A stretch of DNA of 64,000 nucleotides, from positions 1,860,001-1,924,000 of the forward strand of contig JAHYIO010000037.1 in assembly GCA_020543525.1 (NCBI GenBank), written 5' to 3'. The DNA is from Coriolopsis trogii. Its lineage: Eukaryota; Basidiomycota; Agaricomycetes; Polyporales; Polyporaceae. Shown in pieces: positions 12,819 to 26,133 of the stretch; position 1 is the first letter of the stretch, and each line of letters opens with the position of its first letter. The notes beneath the pieces are model-generated. The model had not been told where the DNA came from and ran no database searches. It saw only the letters and a program-made list of their open reading frames with translations. The translations under genes were made by a program, and so were the position numbers.

Positions 12819-15800
12819 CTACCGTGCAGACGCGTTCGCCATCTCATACAACTTCTCTCTATCTCCGCTCTCGTCGACAAGCGCGCGGAGCATACCCTTC
12901 TCGTTGCTGAGCAGTTCACTGGGCGCACCGAATTCCGCCTGTAAGAAGGATCAGTGAGAACGGCGAGTCCATGAATCATGAAAGCTGCACTCACAATGCG
13001 GCCAGCGTCGAGCACCAACTGAAAGAACAAAGACTTGTCAGACAGGGCGTGCAGACAGGCATACGAAGAACGTACAATTTTGTCCGCGTCCATAATGGTC
13101 TGGAGACGATGCGCAATTGTGAGGAGAGTGACGTCCTTGCCCAACTCCTCACGCAGCGACTTCTGGATGACCTCATCGGTCTCATAGTCTAAGGTATTAT
13201 GTCAGTACATACAACCGTGGACTCTGAAACAGGACACCATACCGATTGCAGAGGTTGCTGAAGGTTCGGACATGAGGTCAGCGCCTACACTTCACCCGAG
13301 AACAAGGAAGGCTTACCTTCGTCCAGGATGAGAAGCTTGCTTTGACGCACAATCGCTCTCGCCAGTGCCAAGATCTGACGCTGACCGACCGACAGATTGC
13401 CACCACCGCTCGAGATCTGCGAGTCGAGCGTGATGCGCCCTTCATCGGTCTCGCTCTGCAACGAGAACAAGCCCGCTGCGCGCAACGCGTCGTTCAGCAC
13501 GGCATCGTCGTACTGCGAGAACGGGTCGAGGTTCTGGCGCAGTGTCCCGCTCAACAACTCCGGCTGTCGGTGTTCCATGAGCGCCTGATCTCTTTCACCG
13601 GTCGAAACGGATAACGAAACGTACCACTTGAGGAATGATCGTGATGTGCGAACGGAGCGCGTCCAGGTTGACAGAGTCAGTCGCGATACCATCATAGTAC
13701 ACCTTGCCCTCGGTGAGGATAAGGCGGAGAAGGGCGAGCGTCAGAGAACTCTTGCCGCTCCCAGTGCGGCCAACGATACCCACGCGCTCTCCAGACTTGA
13801 CCTCGAACGAGATCTCGTGCAGAACACGTGGGCCATCGGCAGAGTACCGTGCCGACAGCTTCTCGACCCTCAAATCGCCGCTAGCTGGCCAGTAAGCGGG
13901 AGGCACACCGTCTTGCGTAGGCTTGGGCTCCTGCTCAATCACGACGTACTGCTGGACACGCTCAAGGCTATCATACACCAAGTTAGCATCGACGCTTCGC
14001 CCACTCGCATCAAAAGCCTCACCTGTTGCCGTTCACCTCGAACTCGTTCAAGATACGAATCCACCACAAGATCATGCTGCTGAAGCCGACTGGGCACCCT
14101 CGTCAGCGCATCGCTCCATATGCAGACACCGTAAGCACGTACCAGCCATATTCAAGGAGAAACCAGTGTTCGCCGCCCGAGCGTTGCTGCCATACACGAG
14201 GTACGCAGCAAGGCACGAAGCAAACAGAGCACCAAGCGCGTCGATACGAACGGAGACCCATCGGTTGAGATTGTAGAACGTCCTCGCGGCACGAACATAA
14301 CGGTCGATCCTACGACGCGACTCCGTCCTGAATTGGTCCTGTGCACCATAAGCGCGAATCGACGCTGTTCATAGATGAGGCGTCAACCACTGATCCCTCA
14401 CATGAGGACGTCTCGAAGAACACTCACTAAGACCGGAGATCGCAGCGCCAAAATGACCCAGGACGGGCGCACGAGCGTTGCTCATCTCACGCTTGACCGA
14501 CAGCTGCGCCTTCATGTAGATCTGGCCACACCACCCACCAACTGCGGAGACGACCAAGCCCGGAATGGTGAAGATGGGGGAGAACGACACGACAGCGAGG
14601 AACTTCATGAGCATCGCAACAGTCAACTCAATGACCCATCCCAGGGTGTTCGCAAGCTGCCCATCAACTGAGCAAGGCAGTCAGCGTCAAGGAGCGAATG
14701 CACATGGAATCATATTCACGTACTGCACTGGATGTCCTGAGTGCACCGCGTGATGATGCGCGACGTGGGAGTCTTGTCGAGCCACCTCAAAGTCGCGCTC
14801 AGGATGGAGCGGATCAACGTCTTGTGGATGCTGCGAGAGGCTCGGAGTACACCGAATAGGTAGATAACGATACTCGTGCAGTAGAAGATAATGCCGACGA
14901 TGAGCATCACGTTGTAGACCGTCAGGTAACTGGAGGCCATGATGTAAGATACTATCTGGGGAGTGACGGGGAGAGAGATCACTCACTAAGCCACGTTGAC
15001 GTCGCCGCGATCTTGGTCTTCATACTGCTGAGCCCAATAGCCTAGCCAGTATGTCTCAAGCACACCAAGCATCTCGCACATAAGAAGGAAAACGACCGTC
15101 GAGAACCAGAAAATGAAGGGATGACCGCCGCCCATGCTCGTGATGTACATGCGCACTGCATTGACGTCGTGAGCCAGACATATAAAGGCAAAGTATATGC
15201 TTGGACTTACGAGCCGGCCAGCTAATATGTCCTTCAGAAATCTCCTCAGCGACAATGAGCTTCCCATCGGCCTTTTTGGGCGCTCCGTCATCGTCTGGGT
15301 CGACGTGATCAACCTCATTCTCAGCCTTCTTCATCTCCTCGCGTTCTTCCGCGAGCTCTTCAGCTAGCTTGTCATCCTTGGCAAGCACCTTGGAAAGCGT
15401 TCCTTGGCTTTGCACCCGACCGTCAGTACCCAGAGACACCACGAAGTCCGCGATCGGGCTGGCCATGGCGACATTGTGCGTCTACAAAAGTCAGGTCATA
15501 GTCATGTCAGGGTGTGGGTCTAGTGGTCTACTTACCACGAGGATGACTGTGCGTCCACGGAGCAGATCACCCTTGAAGCATTTGTCAACGATCCAACGGG
15601 CGGTATGCACATCTAGAGCAGCCAAGACATCATCGAGGAGCAGGATCTCCGCGTTCGAATACACAGCCCTAGCAAGCGTGATACGGGCCTTCTGTCCACC
15701 GCTCAGCGTGAGCCCCTTCTCGCCGACCTCGGTCATGTCGCCAGCGTCGAAGAGACTCAGGTCACGCTTAAGTGCGCACTGGTAGATCACTGCAGAGTAC

Positions 15801-18800
15801 GTTAACCATCGTCCCACGGGCTCAATTCGATCCACGCGATGCGCTCACCTTTGTTATACCGCTCCTCATCAAAAGGCGCTCCGAACAAGATATTGTCTTT
15901 GATCGTCTCGTTCTGCACCCACGACTCCTGCGCCGCATACGCCACGCCGCGCGCCCTCGGAAGACTGACGTACGACTCGGGGCCAGCGGGAATATAGTGC
16001 ATTTCCCCAAGCAGCGCCATGAGCAGAGACGTCTTCCCCGACCCAGTCGGCCCAACGATGAGGTTGAACCTCCCGCGCTTGAACGTCAGCTGGTCGTCGA
16101 TGCGCAACGTGAAGTTACGGCGGTTCGAGCCTGGAGTCATCGTCCCGTCGTTCTCGTTCGACCATGTGAAGGATGACTGGCGGATACCGATGACATCGCT
16201 CTCGACAGTCTGCGGTGGGACGACGACCTCTGTGGCAGCCGATGCTCCCGCGAGTTTTTCGTGGAACTCGTCGAGAAGCTCGGTGTTGTTCAAGAAATCG
16301 GACACACGGTCGAGTGAGACCTTGCCTGGAGAGAGGCACTAGGTCAGTATGAAGCGTGAGATAGCAATGGAATGTTCGAACCTTGAATGATAGCGGGCAT
16401 GAGACCGAAGATCGTATGGAGCTGCTCACGAAGTACGTCGAAGACTATCGCGCTGGTCAATGACTGTTCATCCCTATGATATCTGATACTTACCGGCCAT
16501 GGATGAGAACACCCGGGACGCAGTGAGGACTTGACCCATGACCACAGTCTATAAGTGACCGTGTCAAACACCCGTCCACCGCCGGAGTAAGTCAATGCAA
16601 TAACTCACATATGTCGCGTATGTAGCGACCATCGTAACGACAGGGATTACAAAGCTGAGTATTTGGTCAGCAATCTGCGCATGCATCATTGTCGAAAGTG
16701 GTAGACGTACTTGATGTTGTTGTTGATCAGCTCTAAAATCTTGTAACGGCGAATGTACGACAGCTCTTCCTGTCTCTTCGAAGCAAGCTGGTCCGCGACC
16801 CGAGGCTCCCAACCGAAGAGCTTGATCATACGAATGACGCTCATGGCTACAAGCATCCAATCAGAACGTCACGAGTCCTGGAGATGAACTTTGACCTACT
16901 CTCTGTGACACTTTGCACGCGAGCATCGGTCTTCTTCATCTTTTCACCTTGTACGTTCTGAATCATTGAAGCGACGTAGCCAGGAACCGGGAAGAGGAGG
17001 ACCATAGCAAGCAGTCCCATGAACGCACTTATGCCGCCGTCAGCGACGCGGCAGGATTCGAGCGCATATAGCTTACCTCCAACCAAGGATGTTGTACAAG
17101 AAGATGACGGACACGATCACTTGGAGCGGTGCGTAGAACACTGCTATCGCTTCAACACGCAACCCTAACAAGTCCAGCAATCCAGCACGCACCGATGAAC
17201 AAGAAGTCACGACCGTCGACGAGGTTGTTCAAATCCGTCGTCACCAAGTTGTTGAGCTTTCCAATGAGGTTGCCGCTCTTGTTCGCATCCTGCGCAGGAG
17301 CAGGCGTTGGCGTCGGCTCAAGTCCCTTCTTCGCAGGTTCCTTGCCTTTCTTCGTAGCGACCGTCGACGTGCTGATCGTACTGGCCCGGACCGTCTCGTC
17401 TTCGCTGGAGTTGGATCCAGACGCCTCGTGCCCAGCGTTTCCCTCTTCCGCGTCTGCTTCCGCTTCAGCAATCGACGCGTTGTCCGGAGTATGCGCAGCA
17501 GTAGTAACGCGACTTGCTGCGGGAGAGTCGGCCGTCTCCGCCTTCATTCGAATACGCAGCGCGTGGTCGAAGACGAGCTGTGTTATGACGGATTCTGTCT
17601 GAACGAGTATATGCGTCTACATACATGAAAACAGAGTGAGCCAGTCGTGCCACATTCCAAGAAAGATATGACTCACGGTAGTGAAGATGTACACTTGCAT
17701 GGCAACCGAGCCAAGCACCGGACCGAAGAACAACCACATGATCCAGACCCAAGGGCGCACGACGGTGTTTTCACCCTCTGACTCCAGGTACCTGACAGAA
17801 CGTGAATTGGCGTTGACTAGGGCATTGGGCATTGCAAAACTTACTGCAACAATTGATAGATACCAATTGGACTTGTGAAGGTCGCGATGACACGAAGGAA
17901 CAACATCGTCCCCAGAATGACATACTCCTTGGCGTATACTGCCATCATCCCAAAGAAAATGTGACGCTTCTTCTTCGCTTGGAAAGGGTCGAGATGCTGA
18001 TCAACAGTCAGGCAGGCCGCATACAAACGACACCAAGTACACCCACCGGGAACGCTCTCTTCGCCAAGTTCGTGGCATAGTCATAATCCGCCACAGGTGG
18101 CAACTCGTCCAGAGGCAAATGCGGAACATTGTAGGCTTTCCAGATGATGGCATCCAGGAACGCGAAGACCGCCATTGACAAGATGGACGCGGTTTGCTCA
18201 GGAGGAACCTCCGATGCTGGGTTCTAAGCAATCGTCGTCAGTAAAGGATTATACACCCCCAGCAAGGACTAGTAGACTCTGCGCAGCTGGTACGCTCTCG
18301 CAGAGCCTAGCCGCTTTCCTGAGGTCAAACGCTGTTGTATGGCGAACCTTGGGGTCCACGGGAATGTATTGGCGAGGTGCGATAAGCGGAATAATGATCG
18401 CAGCAAACGTCAGAACCGCAATCTTCGCCCAGAGGAGTGCACCTTCATATGCGTCCGCAGGTTGGAGCGTGAACGTTGCAAGGGGCCAAAGATCACGGTA
18501 CGCATAGACACCCCAGGAGAGGAGGAGGACCACGACGAGATGTCTTGTCACTAGTCTACTGAGACTCAAGCTAGACACAATGGACATAAACGCGAGTAGC
18601 GACGCGTAAGCCTGTTGAAGTAGCGCGCGGGAGGGGGTGCGTCAGCCGACGGGATATGCATGAGAGGGAGGGGGTTGCGCAAGCGCAATGCGGAAGAGGA
18701 CATACGTTTGTCCCGATGACGCCAAAAGCAACCCATCTCGAATCTACCGGGAACTCCCAAAGGTCATCTTCGCGGTCACCCTGAATGGCGGTGGCAATGG

Positions 18801-19264
18801 ACAGCCCGAGAAGTGTCAGGCAACAAAGTAGACGAACGATCCGGAAGGCATAAATGACAGGACCGCCCAGCCTGGCGACAAGTGAAGAACGACCCTCGCT
18901 CCCGCTGGCTTCGAGGTCATCGCCAGATTCCTCAGACAGATCGGACTTCGTGACTTGTGCCCATACCCGGCGAACAGGGGTTGACCGGAAGGCAAGCTGG
19001 AGAGATAGGATGGCAGCAGAGGCAACGGTGGTGACCGCTGGGTACGCGAGGGTGTTCTTCCATAGTCTGAAGAGAAGAGTTGTCAACACCATGCACGATG
19101 CGCGACGCGTCGACGCGTGCCGGGGGGTATGACACGTACTTATGTTCCTCGCCGTCAAACTCGTACACACCATAGGAGCTTGCAAGATGCACCTGGGACA
19201 CGGAACTGTCCAGGACGTATTGAGACCGTTCAAACCAGCTTGGCGCGAGCCAGTTGGCGGCCAT
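12819..19264 (-). CDS. ABCC-family (MRP/YCF1-like) full ABC transporter, copy 2
   Basis: The protein begins [20 protein letters not shown] and ends [14 protein letters not shown]0, TMD1, NBD1, TMD2 and NBD2 follow in order. NBD1 shows [16 protein letters not shown] (about 16040), [20 protein letters not shown] and [16 protein letters not shown]2 shows [17 protein letters not shown] (about 13750), [32 protein letters not shown] and [17 protein letters not shown]0 shares long stretches with copy 1, such as [12 protein letters not shown] against [12 protein letters not shown], so the two are tandem paralogues. A Ser/Ala/Glu-rich cytosolic insert (about 17290-17540) is roughly 70 residues longer than in copy 1 and could be a regulatory loop. 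NBD motifs are mostly intron-free here, unlike copy 1, except for a 15-nt exon at ATSAI. The role is inferred to be conjugate or drug export; the substrate is unknown. Confidence 0.92.
12995..13018 (-). other. 24-nt exon LVLDAGRI in ABC copy 2
   Basis: It is flanked by an acceptor ending CAG and the donor GTGAGT, phase 0 on both sides. It matches the 24-nt exon of copy 1 at 5655-5678 in length, phase and sequence (LVLDAGRI against LVLDSGRI). Confidence 0.8.
13243..13257 (-). other. 15-nt microexon in NBD2 (DEATSAID) of ABC copy 2
   Basis: The segment CAACCTCTGCAATCG (minus strand) has acceptor CTTCAG before it and donor GTATGG after it. Spliced, it restores [17 protein letters not shown] just after Walker B. 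Copy 1 encodes the same residues in one uninterrupted exon. Confidence 0.8.
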
Positions 19265-20700
19265 GATTCAGCGAACGGGCAGGGCAAGGGTTGTGGTCGC
19301 GGTCCAAGAAGAAGATAGACTGGAGAGATAAACACAGCGTACTAAGTTCGACTCACATCACTCTCCCGGACCCGTCTGAACTGACATCGTGTGGGCAAGC
19401 CCGATCCCGATACACTCGGTTCCTACCCGCGGGCGTCTGTGTGCCTTTCTTGGAATGCCATCACTCCCGGCGCCCCCGGCTTGCCTCCACCCGAAATCCA
19501 ATCATCAACTTAGGATGACGCTTACATGGAAGGTCAGTATGTCCTAGTATGACTCTCTGCACCTCCTACAAACTGGCTCGTCTGGTGAACGCCACTCAAA
19601 ACCGCTGAACTGCAGGCTCTCTCGGACCCCAGTGATTTACAAGACTGGAAGGGCTTCGTATGTAGGAGGTCAACTTTGCAAAAGCTTATCACGGTGACAG
19701 GAACCGTAAGGGACCAATCAATCAAGCCGGCATAGCAATATCACGCCGGCGGATTTCGTTCTTCCACCTCGAACATCGTGCATTGTACCTGACAATCATT
19801 GTCCACTCATTCGGGCATTCGAGCAAAGTACCCGTCTTGAACTCGGACATGTTTTGCACCCTTGCGCATTACAGCTGTTGCAGAATTTTGTATCTCCCCT
19901 GACGCGCGCGCGTGTTCGCCGCGTCAAGGTCGAGAAAGTATGGATAATGGCACGCGACTCATATATCCCTCGCAGCCCTAATCCATGTACAGAATATCAG
20001 ATGTAAATATTGTCCCGCATTGTGCACGAACTTTCCGCGATGTTGCAAACCACTTGTTGATCGAGATAGATATGTTAGCTACGTCATATGGAGACTGGAC
20101 TTTCTGGCTCGTTATTTCGGGTGGTATCTTTGGCCGATATACCTTGCAACGGTGCCATGCATCAGATATTGCACTCATTCTACTGTCTCAAAGTTTCCAA
20201 ATTTGCTGGCTGTCCCCCATGCAACGCATAGATATCCACGTGTTGTCTGCTGGGCAGAATAGACGCCTAATCGGCGTCCCCCAGGATCTCCCAGAATCCA
20301 GATCAAATCCAGATAGTCCTCCCTGGGCGGATGCTCCGAGGTCTACTCTATGTCAACGCTATTAAACTTACTACTAGCATAAAATGCAACCCACAGTTTT
20401 TCACGCTAACCTGCGGTCAAAAGCAATGAGACGGGCCGAATATTGATTCATCCACTGGCGTCATGCGACCTGACTTCAATATCTCAGCGACCTGGCGGTC
20501 TGTGGCTACTCAGACAGCTTGTACATGATGCGCACCAGTACAGCTAGCATACTGTATGATTGCAGCAGTTTATTCGAAGAAGACGGTACTCAACGTTACT
20601 CCAACGACATTGTCTAGATGAGCACATAGTCAGTGGCTCTAGACTGACCTGTTAATGCAATGACGGTGTTTCTGTGATCTCGTTTATTGTCCGGAAGGGC
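19265..20700. other. Gene-poor region upstream of ABC copy 2
   Basis: No frame longer than about 130 codons and no domain is recognisable on either strand. It includes the presumed promoter of the minus-strand ABC gene (19265-19600). The stretch from about 19740 to 20650 is AT-richer than neighbouring genes. Confidence 0.5.
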
Positions 20701-20706
20701 CGCGTC

Positions 20707-22660
20707 CTATGGTAGACAATACCCTACGCAACAACGTACCGTTCTACCACAACAAGGGGGAAAGAAGGGATAGGCCATACGGAGGCAGGATGCAGGAGAA
20801 GGAGAGAGAGGCCGAGGGCCACAATCATGCCGAGAGCGGAGCGTAGCGAGGCCGCGAGAGGGGATACCGATTAGAAACAAAAGGGAACATACATTCGTAC
20901 TAGACCCCCGTCGCGCGCGAGCCCCACCGTCACCGACAACCACCAGGAGGGTGCCACTGGAAGCAGGTTGTAGACCTGTGCTCGTTCTCGACGGTGCTGC
21001 CCCGCCAGATCTATCTGCCTCCAGCCAGTCACAAGGATACAGGAAGGGATCACTCCCATCAGCGAGATAGACAGTGGAGTAGAGAAATGCCCAGTGAGTA
21101 GAGTCAAAAGGGAGCGGAATATCGCCATCGCCCAATGAACCCACAGGCAGAGCCGTAAAATTCTGACGCAATCGACCCGACATGTTGATGATGCCGAAGA
21201 GAGTCTCGAGGCCCGTGTCCGAGGTCAGGAGTGTTGGAAGCTTTCGGCCGGAGAATTAAATTGAATGTGTAGCGTACGGCTTGATGAGTCTTGGGACTCT
21301 CCCCCTATGTGGGGCAGGAGCTGCTGGGAACCTATCCGATGCTCTGGAGGTGACCGTAGAGCGGGACATGCCCAGACCACAATCGCACAAGCAAATTTGC
21401 GTGCCGCCGCCGTGGAAGACCGTCTACCAGGGTGGCGTACTCCTTAGAGGGGAGTCCGCCGTCCACGATGCGCGCTCCTCAGCGTTCCTTATCAGTGCAG
21501 GCGAGCTCATGCTTGAAGTTCTGACGTGCCCGGGAAGAGAGGTGTTGCGCCTCTTTAGCGGTAGACAGGTTTACAAGTTCCAGTGAAGCTTCACCAGATG
21601 AGTAAATCCACAATTGGCAGGTATCCAGCGAGGCTGAGTGGAAGAAGCAAGCATTTATATGTCTGAGCAGATGGTACCCCGCTTCGTGATGACGGCAATG
21701 GAGTCTGGATGCACCGTTGTCGCCAAAGAGCTCTCCTCCGCCGAGCACCGGACGCTGCAAAGGCACCCTCGACCTGGATTTGAGCTTCGCAATTGCAATC
21801 CAGGCAAGCGTCCGCACGTTGGGTGGAGTCTATATGCAATCCGGCGGTGACGCGATTTGGACATCGATCGGCGATAAGCAAGACTTACGTTCCTACAAGA
21901 GGCGACGCGACAGGACAGCGCGTCGAAGTGAATGTTACACCCACGCCAAGTCACCGACGACCTCCGATGAGCGATACGCAGAGCATCCCGCCAACGGGGA
22001 CTGATCAACATGGCTGGAAACCGACAGCGTTACTATGATTCTGAGCCTGCGCTGCGCGTACTCACCTTCATCTCTATCTCACTCCGCCATCCAATAGCCA
22101 TCGCTAGCGCAGCGACATCCCACGGAACGATGCGACGTCTGGCGCACGATACGCGGTGACCGGTGGAATTGCAGCATCCTTGACGCCAAGCGCCATTCCT
22201 CGACATATGCATGGTCTTGGCTGCTTCTTCTTGGGGTGTCATTGTGAATCTCACGCGAGGATCCACCTCACGCACGTTCCGGGCTCATCGCTCGCCGCAG
22301 CATTGTTCCCAATGAAAAGCATCCGCGAGGTACGCCAAGAGGGACGGGTGGCGCACACTGGCCCTTCGTGGCGTCGCCTGCAATAACGTGATAGAGGAAG
22401 TGAGCCTTGGAAGTCTGAATTGGTGCGTTACTTACCAGATAAGTAAGCCAAGAGCGATATGGAAGCAGGCGGTGTAAGGAAAGTTAGATGGGCATTGCCC
22501 GGATCCGCTCGCTGCGCATTGTCGAGAAAGCCGTACGCGGAGCAGGGCCAAGACCAGCTGTGCGTAATCCCAAGCGCATGAGGCAACAGAGAAGGAGCTC
22601 TTATCGACCCAAGCGAGCGATCCGAGCCATTGGTTGTACGGTGGTTGTCGCAAGAAGCAG
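20707..22660 (-). pseudogene. Possible decayed or unrecognised multi-exon gene
   Basis: Minus-strand frames look protein-like but do not join cleanly. An upstream segment (22430-22650) reads PPYNQWLGSLAWVDKSS and ends LALGLLIW-like before a GTAAGT donor. The next segment after TTGCAG (22385 downwards) gives DATKGQCAPPVPLGVP only in a frame that the upstream exon does not feed. Further downstream, 21180-20880 reads PLPFDSTHWAFLYSTVYLAD, then FLYPCDWLEADRSGG. Stops and frame changes lie between these blocks. I do not recognise the family. It may be a pseudogene, or a real gene whose introns I could not place. Confidence 0.25.
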
Positions 22661-22869
22661 CCCTTTCGAGTAAGAGGTCGTTAAGCGCCGTCTTTTGGGG
22701 CGTCGGCCGTAGCGGGCCGATGGGTCCTGGAGGTTTTGGTATGCCGAGATTGGCAGGACGAGGCCTGCGACGAGGGCCGCCGAGGATCAGGCAAGGGTTA
22801 TGTTTTTTATCTCACACGCATCTTTCAGCTCCTGCATCCATTGCGCGGGTTCGCAGCCCTCTGACGGCG

Positions 22870-22876
22870 TATAAAG
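22870..22876 (+). promoter_or_regulatory. TATA box of the PIN-like transporter gene
   Basis: TATAAAG lies 100 bp upstream of the ATG at 22970, a usual spacing for fungal TATA promoters with a short 5' UTR. Confidence 0.55.
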
Positions 22877-22969
22877 TCCAGCCAGGTCCTCCGAGGCCAG
22901 TCAGACGCGCCGTACCATCCCCCGACTAGTACCCACCCGACTCCTCAAGATCTTGAGTCAGGTTCAGCC

Positions 22970-25034
22970 ATGCCGTCCGCCGGGTTCCTTGTGTACTCGG
23001 GTGTAATGCCCCTCATCAAGACGTACGCTCCCCGCCGCCTCTTACTTCGTTCGTCGTCGTGTTGACTGACCGTCACTATAGATTCATGACGATCCTTGCC
23101 GGATTTGTCGTCGCAAAAATGGGCATGTTCCCCAAGGCGGCCTCCCGTGGGGCCTCCCATGTCACGATGGAGATCGCACTCCCCGCACTCATTTTTGCGA
23201 ACGTCGTCCCCGCGTTCACTCCGGATAACATTGCCTCCATCGGTCCCTTGTTCCTGGTCGCGTTCGCTTACCAGGCTTTCGGCTTTGTCTTCGGTCTCAT
23301 CATACGCGAGTTCGTCTATGTTCCTCGCAACTTCTGGCAAGGCATCATCGTCATGACCGGTATGAGCAATTGGGGAAATTTGCGTTAGTACTATCTCCAC
23401 CGTTACAATTCACTATCTGTGCTGACGTGCTTCCTTCGGTTATCCAGCCAATGCTGTTGTTCTCTCTATCACACAGCAGGCTCCGTTCAACCCGGCGACT
23501 GATCCAGCGCGTCAGTTCCATGAAATTTGCTTGCGGAGATAGACTGACTGATGAACGAATTTCAGTGGGCGTTTCGTACGTGTCCATCTTCATCGTCTGC
23601 TACCACATCGTCTTCTGGATGTTCGGTGCCGCCCACTCCATATCATGGGACTACCGCCCGGGAATTCCACAAGGAGAAGCGGCAGAACGCCGCGTGTCGT
23701 GGAAGGAGAAGCCCCTCGGTAACCTCTTCGCGCGCTATGTTCTACACGAAGATGTGCCTTCTACGTTCGCGATTCCTGCCGAGGCTTCGAAGGACGAAGA
23801 GTGTTTGGACTCCAAGTATGACGAGAAGGCCGATACTACTGCTGCCGTCGTTTCAGAACTTCCGTCTGGAACGGGGAACGCCATGTCCGACTCCGAGGCG
23901 GAAGCGAACCCGAATCCGGACCCGGACGTCCAGCTCGCACGTCGCACATCGCGTCTGTCGACCTGCACGAACCCCGCCTCACCGCGTCGGATGTCGTTCG
24001 GCGTGGCGGCGGCTGCTCCCACTATGGCTCCCGTCCCCCCGACTCCCGCTGAGTCGATCCATAACGCCGAGACGCAGAGTATCGCGCAGCGGAGTGCGAC
24101 GCTGAATGTGCCCACGCTCCCGCAGAAGATCGTGCGCGTGTTCCGCCCGCTCTCGGCGATCGTCACGCCCGTCACTGTTGCTCTGTCGATCTCCTTGCCG
24201 ATTGCACTCATCCAACCGTTGAAGGCGCTCTTCGTCGACGTCTCTGCGAGCGGCGGACCTGACTTCCACGGCCCGGATGGCCAGCCTCCTCTGGCCTTCA
24301 TCATTGACACCGGTACGTTGCACCTCGGCTTGGATCGGTTCTGCTTCTGCAAGATCACACATACTAATCTACCAATGGCACCTCTACAGCCCAGTTCATG
24401 GGTGGCATCACCGTCCCGCTCGCCCTGATCCTGCTCGGTGCAGCGTTCGCGCGGCTCAAGAAGCCCCGCTCCCTCTCGCGCCTCCCGCTGATGGCCATGT
24501 TCCTGACAACAATGGCGAAGATGGTCGTCCTGCCCGTCATCGGCGTTTTCATCGTCCAGGCCATGACGAAGTCCGGATTTGTCCATAAGGATGAGAAGGT
24601 CCTCCGGTTCGTCATGATGTTCCTCAGTGGAACGCCAACGGCTGTCAAGTACGCATTCCTCTTTTGTACTCTGATTGAAGATTGTGGGGAAGCTGATGGT
24701 CGTTACGCTCCATTAGCCAGTTGATCGTCGCCTCTCTGTATGCGCCAGAAGGGAATGTGGACACGCTATCGGTGAGTTACACTCCCTCCTTCCGCTCAAC
24801 ATTGGCTGACGTGTGTGTCATCTCACAGGCATTCCTCCTCGTCCAATGTGAGTAAAATATCTGCCCTGCGAAGCCTCGTCGGGAATCCCTGACTGATCCG
24901 TGTGTTTCTTTTTCAGACGTCTTCATGTTCTTCTCGTCTTCGTGAGTGGTGCCGTGTATGATCCTCACAATATCCGGCGCTGACCACTTAATCCTTATAG
25001 AGCACTCACGGCGGTGGCCCTTCTGCTTCTGTAG
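22970..25034 (+). CDS. PIN-like membrane transporter, auxin efflux carrier (AEC / Mem_trans) family
   Basis: Exon 1 is short (22970-23022, MPSAGFLVYSGVMPLIKT). A 59-bp intron (23023-23081) follows, then FMTILAGFVVAKMGMF. Hydrophobic segments form an N-terminal bundle (to about 23660) and a C-terminal bundle (24120-25030), ending ALTAVALLLL. They are separated by a hydrophilic Ser/Pro/Glu-rich loop of roughly 150 residues (23680-24100). Two halves of about five helices around a central loop are the AEC/PIN pattern. Family motifs include MEIALPALIFANVVPAF near the N terminus and AQFMGGITVPLALILLGAAF in the second half. At least six introns are present, the last few separating very short exons (24720-24775, 24831-24846). 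Fungal members are membrane proteins, some in the ER; the transported substrate is not established. Confidence 0.88.
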
Positions 25035-26133
25035 GAGCCTTGATGGCTCGCTGATACGCTCCTTACTATGCGCGTCCGTCCTTGATTGCGCATAGCTCGC
25101 TACATACACCGCTATTTTCCCGCCTCCATAGATGCCCGTACACCCGATTTCTCCCGTCAACTTCTACCTACGATGCCACGAACCTCCTCCTCTGGTACCT
25201 AAGGCATGACACAATACTGTAGTCAAGCCCATCGTAGGAACGCCATGATCCCTTTTTACTTTTGTTGGAATTCCTTTATCGACCGCGACGACCATCTACG
25301 ACACCTACGAAGGCTTCCTAAGACTTGTAGATGATCGCGCACATAGAATTTTTGTACACATGCCACTATGTTCTCATCGCTGCACCCCCATCTGTATCCA
25401 TAGACTTGTGCCGCAGTCTCTTATTGTTATCCGCAATTCCGGTCTCCTGGTGCGGAGTCGCATTCCTGAACGTATTTTCGCAATAGAGCCGCGTGACTCG
25501 ATGGTTTATGCTTTGAATCTCGATATCGGAGTTGTTTGAGTCAGTGGTAGTGTCTCAGACTGTCCCCCATGACACTTCGCCAAGCGATACATGCCACACC
25601 ACCCTGGCAGTGGCAGTGCGCAGCGATTCCGAAACGGAAATCTACTCCCGGTCACGTGAGCGTCCTCGCATCGCTTTTGTCAAAGTTTTGTGTCCATCTG
25701 CCATGTCCACTCAGACTGCTGCCAGTCAGTCACCTCGTAGTGCTGTTATATATCCTGTCTGCTCAGGCCCAGTGACGCGACACTGAGGTAACAGTCAGCG
25801 TGACAGCGTCGGGCGTAAGCCACGTGACGCCTCTCGTCTGGCATCCAACGTCAGCGCCACCTCTATTTATGCACACTTCTACCTCGAACTGTCCGTCTAC
25901 ATTCACTTCAATTTCAAAGAGGACACTATCCCACACTTGCCAATATATCAGATACAAGTATACCTCCACTACCTATGGTAGAAGAGTACGTCGCCGCCCG
26001 TCGTTTACGTTGCAGTGGTCACGACACCTTCGAGTCGTACGGACAATATCTGATGAGCATCTCGGTGGTTTTAGGGACCTGCCCGAAAGAGGTATGCTCT
26101 TTTATCACTCCTCGACTACTGCCATCATTCACC
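25035..26133. other. Intergenic region with a possible TATA box
   Basis: About 1.1 kb lies between the PIN-like and FunK1 genes, both on the plus strand. No gene is seen. TATATA at 25747-25752 and CTATTTAT near 25863 are candidate promoter elements for the kinase gene. Confidence 0.45.
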
